From assembly GCA_041392165.1 (NCBI GenBank), contig JAWKMN010000001.1, forward strand, positions 1,178,001 to 1,242,000: a stretch of DNA of 64,000 nucleotides, written 5' to 3'. The first letter of the stretch is position 1. Every line of letters starts with the position of its first letter. A program made the translations under genes and the position numbers. The notes beneath the pieces are model-generated. The model ran no database searches. It saw nothing but the letters and a program-made list of their open reading frames with translations, and had not been told where the DNA came from. Shown here in pieces: positions 51,802 to 62,077 of this stretch. Source of the DNA: Arenibacter sp041392165. Its GTDB lineage: Bacteria; Bacteroidota; Bacteroidia; Flavobacteriales; Flavobacteriaceae.

Positions 51802-52774
51802 CTAGGTTTTAAAAGGAGGTTGCATATCCGAAAATTTGAAAATGTAGTTGGTTCCTTTTTTGGTGGGATCCCTGTTTATGGATCCTTTTAATTGACGGGA
51901 CAGATTATGGATAAGCTTTAGTCCCAACGATTTTGTGTTCTTTGTGGTTGATACCCTCGGGAAAGCCTTCACCGTCGTCCCCAATATAGCGATATAACTT
52001 TGCTGTTCAGTTTTACAAGTTCTATATGTATTTCCCTTTATCATCATCATCCTTTATTCCGTATTTAAGGGCGTTGGTAATTATTTCGTTGATCAATAGT
52101 CCTAATGGGATGGCGGTGTCTATCCCGAGTTTAATGTCCGGGATTTTGATATTAGGGGTGATGTTGTTGTCCGGTCCTTTAAAGGACCTTATCAGATAAT
52201 CACTTAATTCCTCTACGTAGGATTTGTATTCAATTTTGGATAGATCATGGCGCATATACAACATTTCATGTACCATTGCCATTGATATGACCCGGTTCTG
52301 GCTGCTTTTTATCAACGTTTTTATTTTGGGTTCTTCAATACTCCTGGATTGAAGACTGAGCAGGCTGGATACGGTTTGAAGATTATTCTTTACCCTATGG
52401 TGAATTTCCTTTAAAAGAGTATCTTTTTCCCGGATACGGGATTCATTTTCATTTCGGATCCTATGTAATTCGTTGTGTGCCTTTAGAAGGTTTTTGCCTA
52501 TGACTCCCCCTAATAGGTACACGGAGAAAAGAATACTAAAAAGGGCAAACACATTTTTGCTCTCTACCGGGACCACATTTTTTGTAAAATTAAATTCCGC
52601 AATACTCTGGGAGTATATTAGTATAATAATCAATAGGTTTAAGTTTAAATAGATCCGGCCATATTCCTTTGTACTGATATATCCGGCAAAAACTACCAGG
52701 GCCAGCACAAAAATAAAAGGACTATTAATGCCACCACTGTATATGGTAATAATTACAGAGGTAACCAAGGCCAT
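51802..52774 (-). pseudogene. sensor histidine kinase (HisKA_2 type), frame-broken
   Basis: The main frame (52774-52022) has about four membrane segments from its first residue, then a coiled coil, then the phosphoacceptor box DTLLKEIHHRVKNNLQTVSS (HisKA_2 His) and an N-box INEIITNALKYGI. It then loses frame. The ATPase tail, with GEGFPE and SLGLKLIHNLSRQLKG, is recovered only by changing frame twice (near 52032 at a GGG run and near 51985), ending at 51802. The N-terminus also looks short. It is probably a light- or stress-type signalling kinase, but no partner regulator is nearby. Confidence 0.75.
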
Positions 52775-53281
52775 TATTATAATGCGTATATCATGCCCGT
52801 AATAGTTTTATATTGTATGCAGTAAATATGTTGACGTTAACTTGAAGATCTCAAAGCAAAAAAAGAAGGGATTATTTAAGGATCTAAGAAAAATATGTGA
52901 CAATACTTCAAACAATAGATAGTGAAATATAACAGCCCTAATGTTAAACGGACTTTATCCCGTCAATGATCCTGATCAGTATTTACATCAATAATTTATT
53001 AATGGTCGCGTATGAGGGTAAGATATTAGCGTTGGATTTGTACGATGAATTTAAATAAATATCATTCTTTTCACTAAATTCCTTTCGTCTGGCGGGCTGT
53101 ATTTTTGGTTCAATACTTTTTGATCTATCCCTAATTTTAAATTGCTAATGCCTTCAGAAAAATCTTTCTAGGCTATTATAAAAATGCATTGAAATTTGTG
53201 GCTACAAAAATGAGCCTTTGAATGCTTCGCTTGTATTAGAGTAGCTAATTTTATTTTAAATAGTTTTTATGTGATCTTTTG
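52775..53281. other. intergenic region without recognised gene
   Basis: About 500 bp of AT-rich sequence between the histidine kinase and secA. No convincing frame, RNA or repeat was seen. The part next to 52774 may hold a lost N-terminus of the kinase, since the frame remains open a few codons upstream of the ATG. Confidence 0.5.
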
Positions 53282-56200
53282 TTAATCTTCAATAATCACC
53301 CATTCGCCGTCCAAAAGCGGTTCCGCCTGTTTGTATTTGACCGTTTTGCTTTCACCGGACATTACATTTTTAATGGTAATCCTTTCGTTTCTGCCAATTT
53401 TGGCCTTTTCACGTACAATGGTTTCGGTAACCTGTGGCCGTCCACCCTGATTTTGGCCAACCGCCCTGCTCCGGGCCGACATTTCATCACTGTTGGGAAT
53501 TTCTTCCTTGGAGGTCTTTAAATTTTCCTTTGGCCTGCGAATATTTCTGGCTTCCTGGATTTCCTGACTTTGCGTTGGAAGTTCTCCTTTGAACAAGAAT
53601 GAGATCTCTTTGTTCACTTTTTCTATCATTCCCTTTGAAAAGTTCAAAGGCTTCAAATTTATAGATCAACAGAGGGTCTTTTTGTTCGTGTACGGCCAAT
53701 TCGAACGGATTGTTTTAACTGTCCATTTTCTAAGATGTGTTTTCCAGGAATCGTCAATGATGGCCAAGGAAATGTTCTTTTCGAAATCCGTTACCAATTG
53801 GTTGCCATTGTTTTCATAGGCCCTCCTGGAAGATTGGTAACCACGTTCAGTGATTTTATTCCGTCCGTAAATGGTACCACAATGCGCTCAAACTTATTGG
53901 CATTGTCCTCATATACCTTTTTGATGACCGGAAAGGCTGTGGCCGCATTGCGCTCCATTTTGTTCTTATAATGGCCATATGCCGTTTTATATATAACATT
54001 GGCCATTTCCTGTATGCCCATTTTAGCAAAGTCGTTTTCGCTAATGGGAGAGGTAATGGAGAAATATTTTATAAGTTCAAACTCAAAGTTCTTATAGTCG
54101 TTTGCTGCCTTATTGGTGTCTGCAATTACCTCACAGGTATCGTAGATCATATTGGCAATATCTACCTTGAGTCGCTCCCCCTGCAAGGCATGGCGTCTTC
54201 TTTTATAGACTACTTCCCTTTGGGCGTTCATAACATCGTCATATTCCAACAATCGCTTACGAACACCAAAATTGTTTTCTTCCACTTTCTTCTGTGCCCG
54301 CTCAATAGATTTTGTCATCATGGAGTGTTGGATAACCTCCCTTCTTCGAGGCCCATTTTATCCATCATTTTGGGCTACCCTGTCCGAACCGGAACAATCT
54401 CATAAGGTTGTCTTCCAGGGAAACATAGAATTGTGGAGCTTCCCGGATCCCCCTGTCTTCCGGAACGACCTCTAAGCTGTCTGTCAACCCTTCTGGAATC
54501 ATGGCGCTCCGTACCAATAATGGCCAGCCCCCCTGCTTTCTTCACTTCTGCACTTAATTTAATATCCGTACCACGGCCTGCCATGTTGGTAGCTATGGTT
54601 ACCACACCCGCATTTCCGGCTTCGGCCACAATATCCGCTTCCTTTTTGTGCAATTTTGCGTTAAGTACGTTGTGGGGTACTTTCCTGATCGTCAGCATAC
54701 GGGAAAGCAGTTCGGAGATCTCCACGGAGGTAGTACCTATAAGGGCAGGTCTTCCAGACTGCGAAATTTTGGTTACTTCCTCTATAATAGCATTGTATTT
54801 TTCGCGCTTGGTCTTGTAGATCAAATCTTGTCTATCGTCTCGTGCAATGGGTCTGTTGGTAGGGATTTCCATCACATCCAATTTGTAAATTTCCCAAAAT
54901 TCCCCTGCTTCGGTAATGGCCGTACCGGTCATCCCTGCCAGTTTGCCGTACATCCTAAAGTAGTTTTGTAAGGTTATGGTTGCAAAGGTTTGGGTCATTG
55001 CCTCGATCTTTACATTTTCTTTGGCCTCAATGGCTTGGTGAAGGCCGTCGGAATAACGGCGCCCGTCCATAATACGGCCTGTTTGTTCGTCTACGATCAT
55101 GACCTTGTTTTCCATAACTACATACTCCACATCCTTTTCAAAAAGGGTATAGGCCTTTAAAAGCTGGTTCATGGTGTGGATACGTTCACTTTTAATGGCG
55201 AAGTCCTTGAACAACTCCTCCTTTAGTTCTGCTTCCCTATTGATTTCAAGATCCTGGTTCTCTATTTTGGCAATTTCGTTCCCAATATCCGGCATAACAA
55301 AAAAGTCCTTGTCACCATCCCCTGATAAATATTCCACCCCCTTTTCGGTAAGCTCTATCTGATTGTTTTTTTCATCGATAACAAACCAAAGTTCTTCATC
55401 TACCTTCGGCATCTCACGATTGTTATCTTGCATATAAAAGTTCTCGGTTTTTTGAAGTAACTGTTTTACCCCTTCTTCGCTTAAGAACTTGATCAGGGCT
55501 TTGTTTTTTGGAAGGCCCCTATATACGCGTAACAAAAGAAAGCCGCCTTCTTTGGTATCTCCTTCGACAATCAATTTTTTGGCCTCCGCCAAAACTCCTG
55601 TCAAATAGGCGCGCTGTTTGTTGACAATGTCACCTACTTTGGGTTTCAGCTCATTAAATTCATGCCGGTCGCCCTCCGGTACCGGACCTGAAATGATAAG
55701 GGGGGTACGGGCATCATCTACAAGAACGGAATCTACCTCGTCCACAATGGCATAATTATGGGGTCTTTGAACCAGATCACCAGGAGTATGGGCCATATTG
55801 TCCCTAAGATAATCAAAACCGAACTCATTGTTGGTGCCATAGGTAATATCCGCATTATAGGCGGCCCTACGTCCGTCGGAATTGGGTTGGTGCTTATCTA
55901 TGCAATCTACCGAAAGTCCGTGGAATTCAAATATCGGTGCCATCCAGGCACTGTCCCTTTTGGCCAAATAATCGTTTACGGTAACCAAATGGGCCCCATT
56001 TCCTGTTAGTGCGTTTAAATAGAGGGGCAGGGTAGCGACCAAGGTCTTTCCTTCCCCTGTCTGCATTTCCGCAATCTTTCCTTGATGCAGGGCAATTCCG
56101 CCGATCAATTGGACATCATAATGTATCATGTCCCAGGTAACCTGCTTGCCGGCGGCATCCCAGGAATTTTTCCAGATGGCATTGTCACCGTTCAGGGAGA

Positions 56201-56639
56201 CATAATCTTTGGAGCCGGAAAGCAGTCTGTCGTACTCGGAAGCTTTTACGGCAATGGTTTCATTATTGGCAAAGCGTTTTGCGGTTTCCTTTACAACGGC
56301 AAAGGCTTCGGGCAACAAATCTGTCAGGGCCTTTTCGGAAATGGTGTAAATCTCCCCTTTCAGTTTGTCTATTTCCCCATAAATATCTTCGTTCTTGTCT
56401 ATGTCCGTTGACTCTTTGACCTCTTTTAACAATTGGTCTATTTGCCCATTGATCTCTTTGCAGTCTTCTTTAATCTTGTTTTTGAAAAAAGTCGTCTTTT
56501 CCCGAAGTTCATCGTGACTTAATTTTTCCAAGGCCGCTTCGAATGATTTTATTTGATTGACCAAAGGTTGTAGGTCCTTGACGTCTTTCTTTGATTTGTC
56601 CCCTACAAATACCTTTAATACCGAATTTAAAAAACTCAT
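53282..56639 (-). pseudogene. secA: preprotein translocase ATPase SecA, frame-broken near the 3' end
   Basis: SecA drives preproteins through SecYEG. The first 740 residues are intact: Walker A MQTGEGKTL, Walker B region YAIVDEVDSVL, the Bacteroidota insertion, AGMTGTA, and the helicase motif GTERHDSRRVDRQLRGRSGR (truncated here at 20). From about 54434 the frame is lost. SecA sequence resumes in other frames: SMMTKSIERAQKKVEENNFG (54321-53791), then AVHEQKDPLLIYKFEAFELF (53699-), then GMIEKVNKEI and the tail KQAEPLLDGEW ending at 53282. About ten single-base shifts are needed, mostly at short G, C or A runs. An essential gene with this many indels points to sequence errors. Confidence 0.88.
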
Positions 56640-56760
56640 AATGATTTATGTTATTAATGAAAGACTGGGTAAAAGCCTTTTCCTAATGTATGTGCACAAA
56701 AAATAGTTGGCAGGTGCAATGCCGTCTTTGGGATAAAAGATTCACAATATCAAAATTACG

Positions 56761-56792
56761 TAAAAAAAAAGCCTCATATGAGACTTTTTTGT
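56761..56792 (-). terminator. intrinsic terminator of the DUF2795 gene
   Basis: On the minus strand AGTCTC-ATAT-GAGGCT forms a 6-bp stem (one G-U pair) flanked by A-rich and T-rich tracts, ending in nine T. It lies 20-50 bp after the DUF2795 stop and before secA. On the plus strand the stem has an A-C mismatch, so it serves the minus strand. Confidence 0.75.
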
Positions 56793-56810
56793 TGTAATTC
56801 CGTTAATATT

Positions 56811-57035
56811 TTAATACTCGTCCTCGTTCCAAAGATAGTCTTCTTCCGTAGGATAGTCTGGCCATATCTCTTCGATTGATTCATAAATTTCCCCTCCTTC
56901 TTCCTCCATGGACTGTAGGTTTTCTACAACCTCCAAAGGTGCACCGGTTCTAATTGAGTAATCTATCAATTCGTCTTTTGTTGCGGGCCAGGGGGCATCA
57001 CTCAAGTAGGATGCCAATTCTAATGTCCAATACAT
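56811..57035 (-). CDS. DUF2795 domain-containing small protein
   Basis: The 74-residue acidic protein, with LASYLSDAPWPATKDELIDY, RTGAPLEVVENLQSM and the tail PTEEDYLWNEDEY, matches DUF2795, a small helical family often found singly in Bacteroidota. The function is unknown. It is monocistronic, with its own terminator. Confidence 0.88.
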   Translation of the reverse strand: MYWTLELASYLSDAPWPATKDELIDYSIRTGAPLEVVENLQSMEEEGGEIYESIEEIWPDYPTEEDYLWNEDEY

Positions 57036-57160
57036 CGTAATTATTTATTTTTTATATTTTGCAAAAGTAATTTTTAAACTGAAACAGCCAAGTTTTTTTG
57101 CATAAAATTCACCTAATTTTATCGCTTTAATAATTTGATAACGAAGAATTAACGAATTTA

Positions 57161-57745
57161 TTAGCTCCCTTTCTCGGGAATCCACTTAACTTCTTCTGCT
57201 TGTGCATCATAGGACAATTTTCGTGCCAATACAAAGAGAAAATCGGAAAGTCTGTTCATATAGGATAACAAAATAGGGTCTACCGGTTCAAAATCGTTCA
57301 ATTGGGAGGCCAGACGCTCCGCCCTACGGCAAATAGTCCTTGCAATATGACAATATGACACTGTTGTATGTCCTCCCGGCAAAATAAAATGCGTCATAGG
57401 GGGCAGTTCCTGTTCCATTAGGTCTATTTCCATTTCTAGAAAGTTTACATTATCCGTAGTAATTTTAGGAATATTTAACCGATCTTTTCCATTTTTTAAT
57501 TTTTCCTTCTTCGGGTCAATAGCCAAAAGGGCACCTAAGGTAAAAAGTTGTTCCTGAATTTTTATCAATACCGTCTTGTAAGGTATTCCTATCGACTGGT
57601 CCCTGACCAGTCCAATCCAAGAATTGAGCTCGTCCAAGGTGCCATAACTTTCAATTCTGATGTGGTGCTTAGGTACCCGGGTGCCCCCTAACAGGCCTGT
57701 TGTGGCGGTATCGCCCGTCTTGGTGTATATTTTCATACCGGTCAA
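57161..57745 (-). CDS. cob(I)yrinic acid a,c-diamide adenosyltransferase (PduO type)
   Basis: The start is probably at 57736 (MKIYTKTGDTATTGLLGG), the family N-terminus and ATP-binding region. The catalytic-site block is TICRRAERLA, preceded by THFILPGGHTTVSYCHIAR; NRLSDFLFVLAR follows. It transfers adenosyl from ATP to cob(I)alamin, making the cofactor of methylmalonyl-CoA mutase (genes at 8.9-12.5 kb). It seems to be a single gene between two small hypotheticals. Confidence 0.93.
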   Translation of the reverse strand: MTGMKIYTKTGDTATTGLLGGTRVPKHHIRIESYGTLDELNSWIGLVRDQSIGIPYKTVLIKIQEQLFTLGALLAIDPKKEKLKNGKDRLNIPKITTDNVNFLEMEIDLMEQELPPMTHFILPGGHTTVSYCHIARTICRRAERLASQLNDFEPVDPILLSYMNRLSDFLFVLARKLSYDAQAEEVKWIPEKGS

Positions 57746-57843
57746 TGTATATTTAGTTCAATACAAAATTTTTTCATGGATATTAGGGGAGGGCAAACCA
57801 GATGGACAGTAGGGATTGTTTGGGAGTATGCCCAAATACCGTT

Positions 57844-57999
57844 TTATGCTTGATCTTTGGATTTGCTTCTATCCTTCCGTTTATAATCTTCCATAAATTT
57901 CCGGGATTTTCTATCCCTGGACCTTCTTTTGGTAAACCCTTGGGCAACAAAGAAAACCACTCCCAAAACGGCCAGTACTATGTAAATAATGTAGTCCAT
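57844..57999 (-). CDS. 51-residue single-span membrane protein
   Basis: A clear small gene not otherwise marked: MDYIIYIVLAVLGVVFFVAQ is a membrane helix, followed by a strongly basic tail (GFTKRRSRDRKSRKF, then KDRSKSKDQA). The topology is N-out or short N-in with a cytoplasmic basic tail. The type is common in flavobacteria; the function is unknown. Confidence 0.65.
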   Translation of the reverse strand: MDYIIYIVLAVLGVVFFVAQGFTKRRSRDRKSRKFMEDYKRKDRSKSKDQA

Positions 58000-58042
58000 A
58001 GGTTATATTTTGTAATTTCTTTATCTTCTTAAAAATACGGGT

Positions 58043-58549
58043 TTAAATCCGAATCTTAAAATGTTCCTTTGCCTGTTCCCTCCTAAAAAATACCAGCCCG
58101 CAGTAAAACAGGTCTATGGTTACCTTTACCTGATTCAGTTTTTTGATGCCTTTCCATATTTCCTGGGCTTTCTCCGTTCGGTATATCCCATTTACAAATA
58201 CAACGGTGTCGTTGCCAATATTGCTATTGTGAACAATTAATCCATCTACGGTTGTCCTATCCGCCCGGTCTATAAAAATTAATTTATTGGAGGTATGGGT
58301 GAAAGTAACTTCGTTTAAATATTGGGTTATTTCTTTCTCCAGGGCGATATTGGTAGGTGCCAATTGCACTTGGTCCAGATTAAAATAGGACATCGTTTTT
58401 ATGAGAATATTATGGGACTTTGGTATTTTATAATGTGGGGCGGCATATAGGCATTTGGTAATATAGCTGTAAACAAAAGGGGAGTGTACCCCGTGCTGGT
58501 TGCCTGATGACAGCCGGAACTTTATAAATGCAAATAGCCTATATAACAT
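58043..58549 (-). CDS. methyltransferase-like protein lacking the SAM-binding core
   Basis: The 168-residue protein keeps the two ends of a flavobacterial class I methyltransferase: an N-terminus of the SSGNQHGVHSPFVYSYITK type and a C-terminus KVTIDLFYCGLVFFRREQAK. The central ELG-type SAM-binding motif and about 70 residues of the usual 240 are missing; the region between is KLIFIDRADRTTVDGL. There is no frame break, so it may be a stable shortened variant. It lies 23 bp after the ABC-F gene. Confidence 0.6.
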   Translation of the reverse strand: MLYRLFAFIKFRLSSGNQHGVHSPFVYSYITKCLYAAPHYKIPKSHNILIKTMSYFNLDQVQLAPTNIALEKEITQYLNEVTFTHTSNKLIFIDRADRTTVDGLIVHNSNIGNDTVVFVNGIYRTEKAQEIWKGIKKLNQVKVTIDLFYCGLVFFRREQAKEHFKIRI

Positions 58550-58572
58550 TTAAATACTTTGTTGGATAGGGG

Positions 58573-60453
58573 TTAGTTGTCCATGGACATGGAAAGTTCA
58601 AACCAGCGTTCCGTTTTTTCTTCAATGGCATCCGCAATTTCCTTTAGCTGGATGGATAATTTGGTAATATCATCGCCCGAAAGGGCACTGTCCGTAAATT
58701 TATTCTGGATCTCTACTTTTTGGGATTCCAATTTTTGGATATCCTTTTCCAATTGTTTGTATTCCTTTTGCTCTAAAAACGAAAGTTTTTTCCCGGTTTC
58801 TTCTTCTTTCCAAGTGTTTTTGGTGCTTTTTGCTTCATTGGCTTTTTCCTTGGATGCTTTGTTTTCCTGTATATTGCTGTCCTCGTAAGTCCTAAAATCG
58901 GAATAATTGCCGGGGAAGTCCTCTATTTCTGCATTTCCCCTAAAAACGAAGAGATGGTCTACGATCTTATCCATAAAATAGCGGTCATGGGAAACTACCA
59001 AAAGACAGCCGGGGAAATCGAGCAGGAAACTTTCCAATACGTTTAGGGTAACAATGTCCAGATCGTTGGTGGGTTCGTCCAGTATCAAAAAGTTAGGATT
59101 CTGTATCAAGACGGTGCATAGGTACAAGCGTTTGCGTTCCCCTCCACTTAATTTTTCCACAAAATCATATTGTTTTTTACGGTCGAACAGAAAACGTTCC
59201 AAGAGTTGCTGGGCGGAAATTTGCCTTCCCTTCATTAACGGAATGTAATCCCCGAATTCGCGAATAACGTCGATTACTTTTTGACCTTCCTTTATGGTAA
59301 TGCCCTTTTGGGTGTAATAACCAAACTTAATGGTTTCTCCTATGGTTACCTTGCCACTGTCCGGAGGTATGCTGCCGCTCAGAATATTCAAAAAGGTAGA
59401 TTTTCCGGTACCATTTTTTCCTATGATGCCAATGCGTTCCCCTTTCAGGAAATTGTATTCAAATTTGTCCAGAATGGGCTTGTTGGGAAAGGATTTGGAT
59501 ATTTTATGGAGCTCCACAATTTTGCTGCCCATGCGTTCCATGTTTATTTCCAATTGCACCTCGTGTTCTTTTCTTCGCTGATTGGCCTTTTCTTTGATGC
59601 TGTGAAAATCATCGATCCTGGATTTTGATTTGGTGGTCCGTGCTTTGGGCTGTCTCCGCATCCAATCCAATTCTTTCTTGAACAGTATCTTGGATTTGTG
59701 CAGTTCCACGGCCTCCTGTTCCATCCGGGCCTCCTTCTTTTCCAAATAGTAGGAGTAATTGCCCTTGTAGGAATACAATTGCCCATTATCCAGTTCAATA
59801 ATTTCATTACATACCCGCTCCAGAAAATATCGGTCGTGGGTAACCATAAAAAGGGTTATGTTTTCTTTGGCGAAATACTGTTCCAGCCATTCTATCATTT
59901 CCAGGTCCAAATGGTTGGTAGGTTCGTCCAGGATAAGGAGGTCCGGCCTATTGATCAGGGCATTGGCCAATGCCAATCGCTTCTTTTGCCCACCGGAAAG
60001 CAACCCTACCTTTACATTTAGATCTTCCAGTTTTAATTTGAACAGGATCTGTTTGTACTGGGTTTCAAAATCCCAGGCATCATAACGCTCCATGGCTTCA
60101 AAGGCCTTTTGATAGGCATCGGTATCTTCCGGGTCCAAAAGTGCGTGTTCGTAGTTATGGATAACTTTTAAAACTTCGTTTTCCGATGCAAATATGGTTT
60201 CCTCAACCGTTAAATTGGGATCCAATTCCGGTTCTTGTTCCAAAAAGGAAATTCGAATGCCCTTTCGACTATTTATCTGGCCACTGTCCGATGCATCCTT
60301 GCCGGATAAGATGTTTAAGATGGAAGTCTTTCCACTGCCGTTTTTGGCAATAAGCGCAATCTTTTGGTCTTTGTTGATGCCAAAGGAAATGTTGGAAAAA
60401 AGCGATAGTTCGCCAAATGACTTGGATATGTTTTCTACGGTAAGTAGGTTCAT
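58573..60453 (-). CDS. ABC-F family ATPase (Uup-like)
   Basis: The 626-residue protein has two ATPase domains without membrane segments: Walker A KNGSGKTS and GKNGTGKST, signatures LLSGGQKKRLALAN and KLSGGERKRLYLC, and LDEPTNHLDLEM. A charged linker separates them and a C-terminal coiled coil (KQLEKDIQKLESQKVE) is present, as in Uup. ABC-F proteins bind ribosomes or DNA branches. It precedes the methyltransferase-like gene and follows DUF4105 by 8 bp. Confidence 0.92.
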   Translation of the reverse strand: MNLLTVENISKSFGELSLFSNISFGINKDQKIALIAKNGSGKTSILNILSGKDASDSGQINSRKGIRISFLEQEPELDPNLTVEETIFASENEVLKVIHNYEHALLDPEDTDAYQKAFEAMERYDAWDFETQYKQILFKLKLEDLNVKVGLLSGGQKKRLALANALINRPDLLILDEPTNHLDLEMIEWLEQYFAKENITLFMVTHDRYFLERVCNEIIELDNGQLYSYKGNYSYYLEKKEARMEQEAVELHKSKILFKKELDWMRRQPKARTTKSKSRIDDFHSIKEKANQRRKEHEVQLEINMERMGSKIVELHKISKSFPNKPILDKFEYNFLKGERIGIIGKNGTGKSTFLNILSGSIPPDSGKVTIGETIKFGYYTQKGITIKEGQKVIDVIREFGDYIPLMKGRQISAQQLLERFLFDRKKQYDFVEKLSGGERKRLYLCTVLIQNPNFLILDEPTNDLDIVTLNVLESFLLDFPGCLLVVSHDRYFMDKIVDHLFVFRGNAEIEDFPGNYSDFRTYEDSNIQENKASKEKANEAKSTKNTWKEEETGKKLSFLEQKEYKQLEKDIQKLESQKVEIQNKFTDSALSGDDITKLSIQLKEIADAIEEKTERWFELSMSMDN

Positions 60454-60461
60454 TTAAGGTA

Positions 60462-61646
60462 TTATTTTAAACTGATGTGTTGTTGGTAAAACTTCCATAA
60501 AAAGAGATATCTGGTGCCAAGTAGTATCCAAAGGGGGATGGCCAAAGGGGAGAATGCCTGTACCCTAAATACGGCCAAAACCATGGTCAGGACCAATAAA
60601 CCCAATAAAAATAATAAGTATTTGGGCAACCAACCGGGGGCGTTATTCTTTTTAACAATGAAAAATCCAACAAGTATATTAATCGGAAATACCCATAGGA
60701 TATTAAAATTGTTGGCAGTGGCCGTATGATCTGTAAAAAACCAAAGGAAAATGAGCAGAACACCGGCCAGGCCGGTAACAAAAAAGAGGAGGGAATCCAC
60801 TACCCTGCTTCTAACATGGTTCTTATAGTCGATATAGGTGATGATCATAACCAACATCAATATGGCCAATATCCAGAATAGTGGAGAGGCCAAAAAGTAT
60901 CCCTTTTCTTCTTTTTTTATAGTTGTTAGAATAGACCGCTCCCTAGTTACCAGATCATTTCCGGACAAGGTGGTATTGTCCAACTGTTCCATTACATATA
61001 TGGGCAAAAACATATGCTCCTTAACAGTGGCCGTTCTGTCTATTACAGATCCCAACGCCAGATCTATGCCGAAACTGGACCAGGAATTGGTAATCAGATT
61101 TTGGTGTATAAGCTGCCGGAAAGTGTAATTTTTTTTCAAGTGGCCTTCATTAAAATGTAGGTCTTTGCCTAAGGCCTCCTGAAGTACATCCCCAATTTTA
61201 GTGGCACAGTTGTTAAAAAAGAAATCGTATTTATAATCCCTGTTTTCTGGGCGATAATTATTTTCCAAGAATTGGAACACTATATTTTTTTCTGAAGGGG
61301 TAAGCTGCAAGAGTTGTTCTTTTACCCACCTATTTTCCATTTCATAGGCATAAAGAAAGTTGGGCATGTTCTGCTTGCTCAAGGAATAGAATAATTTGCC
61401 CATGGCAAACTCCACATAGAACATGGGCGGGTCAAAATTAAATGTTCCATAATTATAGACTTGGTCCATTCCCTGGGAAGGATCTTGGACCCTAAAGGCA
61501 CTATGGCCGAATGTGGTGTAAAGGTCGCTTCCCGAGCCACAGGTTAATACACTTATTTGGGATTCCGGGGATAATTCCTTTACCTGAGCGGTACCGTGGA
61601 AGATCGGGCCCAAAAAAAATAAAATAAAAAGTATCCTTAGTGCCAT
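60462..61646 (-). CDS. DUF4105 membrane protein (Lnb-type periplasmic domain)
   Basis: The 394-residue protein has a signal peptide (FILFFLGPIFHGTAQ), then a DUF4105 domain of about 220 residues with TCGSGSDLYTTFGHSAFRV and YDFFFNNCATKIGDVL; the Cys and His in those two blocks are likely catalytic. Five to six membrane segments end the protein. The domain is related to Lnb and may act on lipoproteins or peptides, but the function in this phylum is unproven. It lies 8 bp before the ABC-F gene. Confidence 0.87.
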   Translation of the reverse strand: MALRILFILFFLGPIFHGTAQVKELSPESQISVLTCGSGSDLYTTFGHSAFRVQDPSQGMDQVYNYGTFNFDPPMFYVEFAMGKLFYSLSKQNMPNFLYAYEMENRWVKEQLLQLTPSEKNIVFQFLENNYRPENRDYKYDFFFNNCATKIGDVLQEALGKDLHFNEGHLKKNYTFRQLIHQNLITNSWSSFGIDLALGSVIDRTATVKEHMFLPIYVMEQLDNTTLSGNDLVTRERSILTTIKKEEKGYFLASPLFWILAILMLVMIITYIDYKNHVRSRVVDSLLFFVTGLAGVLLIFLWFFTDHTATANNFNILWVFPINILVGFFIVKKNNAPGWLPKYLLFLLGLLVLTMVLAVFRVQAFSPLAIPLWILLGTRYLFLWKFYQQHISLK

Positions 61647-62077
61647 ATACTATCGGGAGCCACTATTTTTTTGAAATTACCAACGCAAATATCGAATAAT
61701 TTACAAGATTTAAGAGGTAATGCACAAGCTATTATAAAAAACAAGATATATTTTAACAGCATTTTTTAATAAATGGTACTTTTACAGAAGTATACCTAAG
61801 TTGCTATGGGCAAATTTCGGTGTAGAACCAAATAAAACATGACCTGTGAAATCCCCATACATCAAGTTTGGTAAACCAACCGATGATGTATAAGGGAATT
61901 CCGTCAAACCATTAAAAAAATATAAACAGATGAAACGAGTATTAATAAATTTTATATATACATTCACAAAAGGGAATGTTTAAGATTTTTAATGCGAGAG
62001 CGAGAGCAACGAGCGGTTGCATACGTTCTCAATTTTATAATTTATTTAATATCAATTAATTACTAAAATTTAAACGT
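61647..62077. other. intergenic region between divergent DUF4105 and pssA genes
   Basis: A 431-bp AT-rich gap. No gene or RNA was recognised. It should hold promoters for both directions. A GC-richer patch with GCGAGAGCGAGAGC near 61992 is the only notable sequence. Confidence 0.5.
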
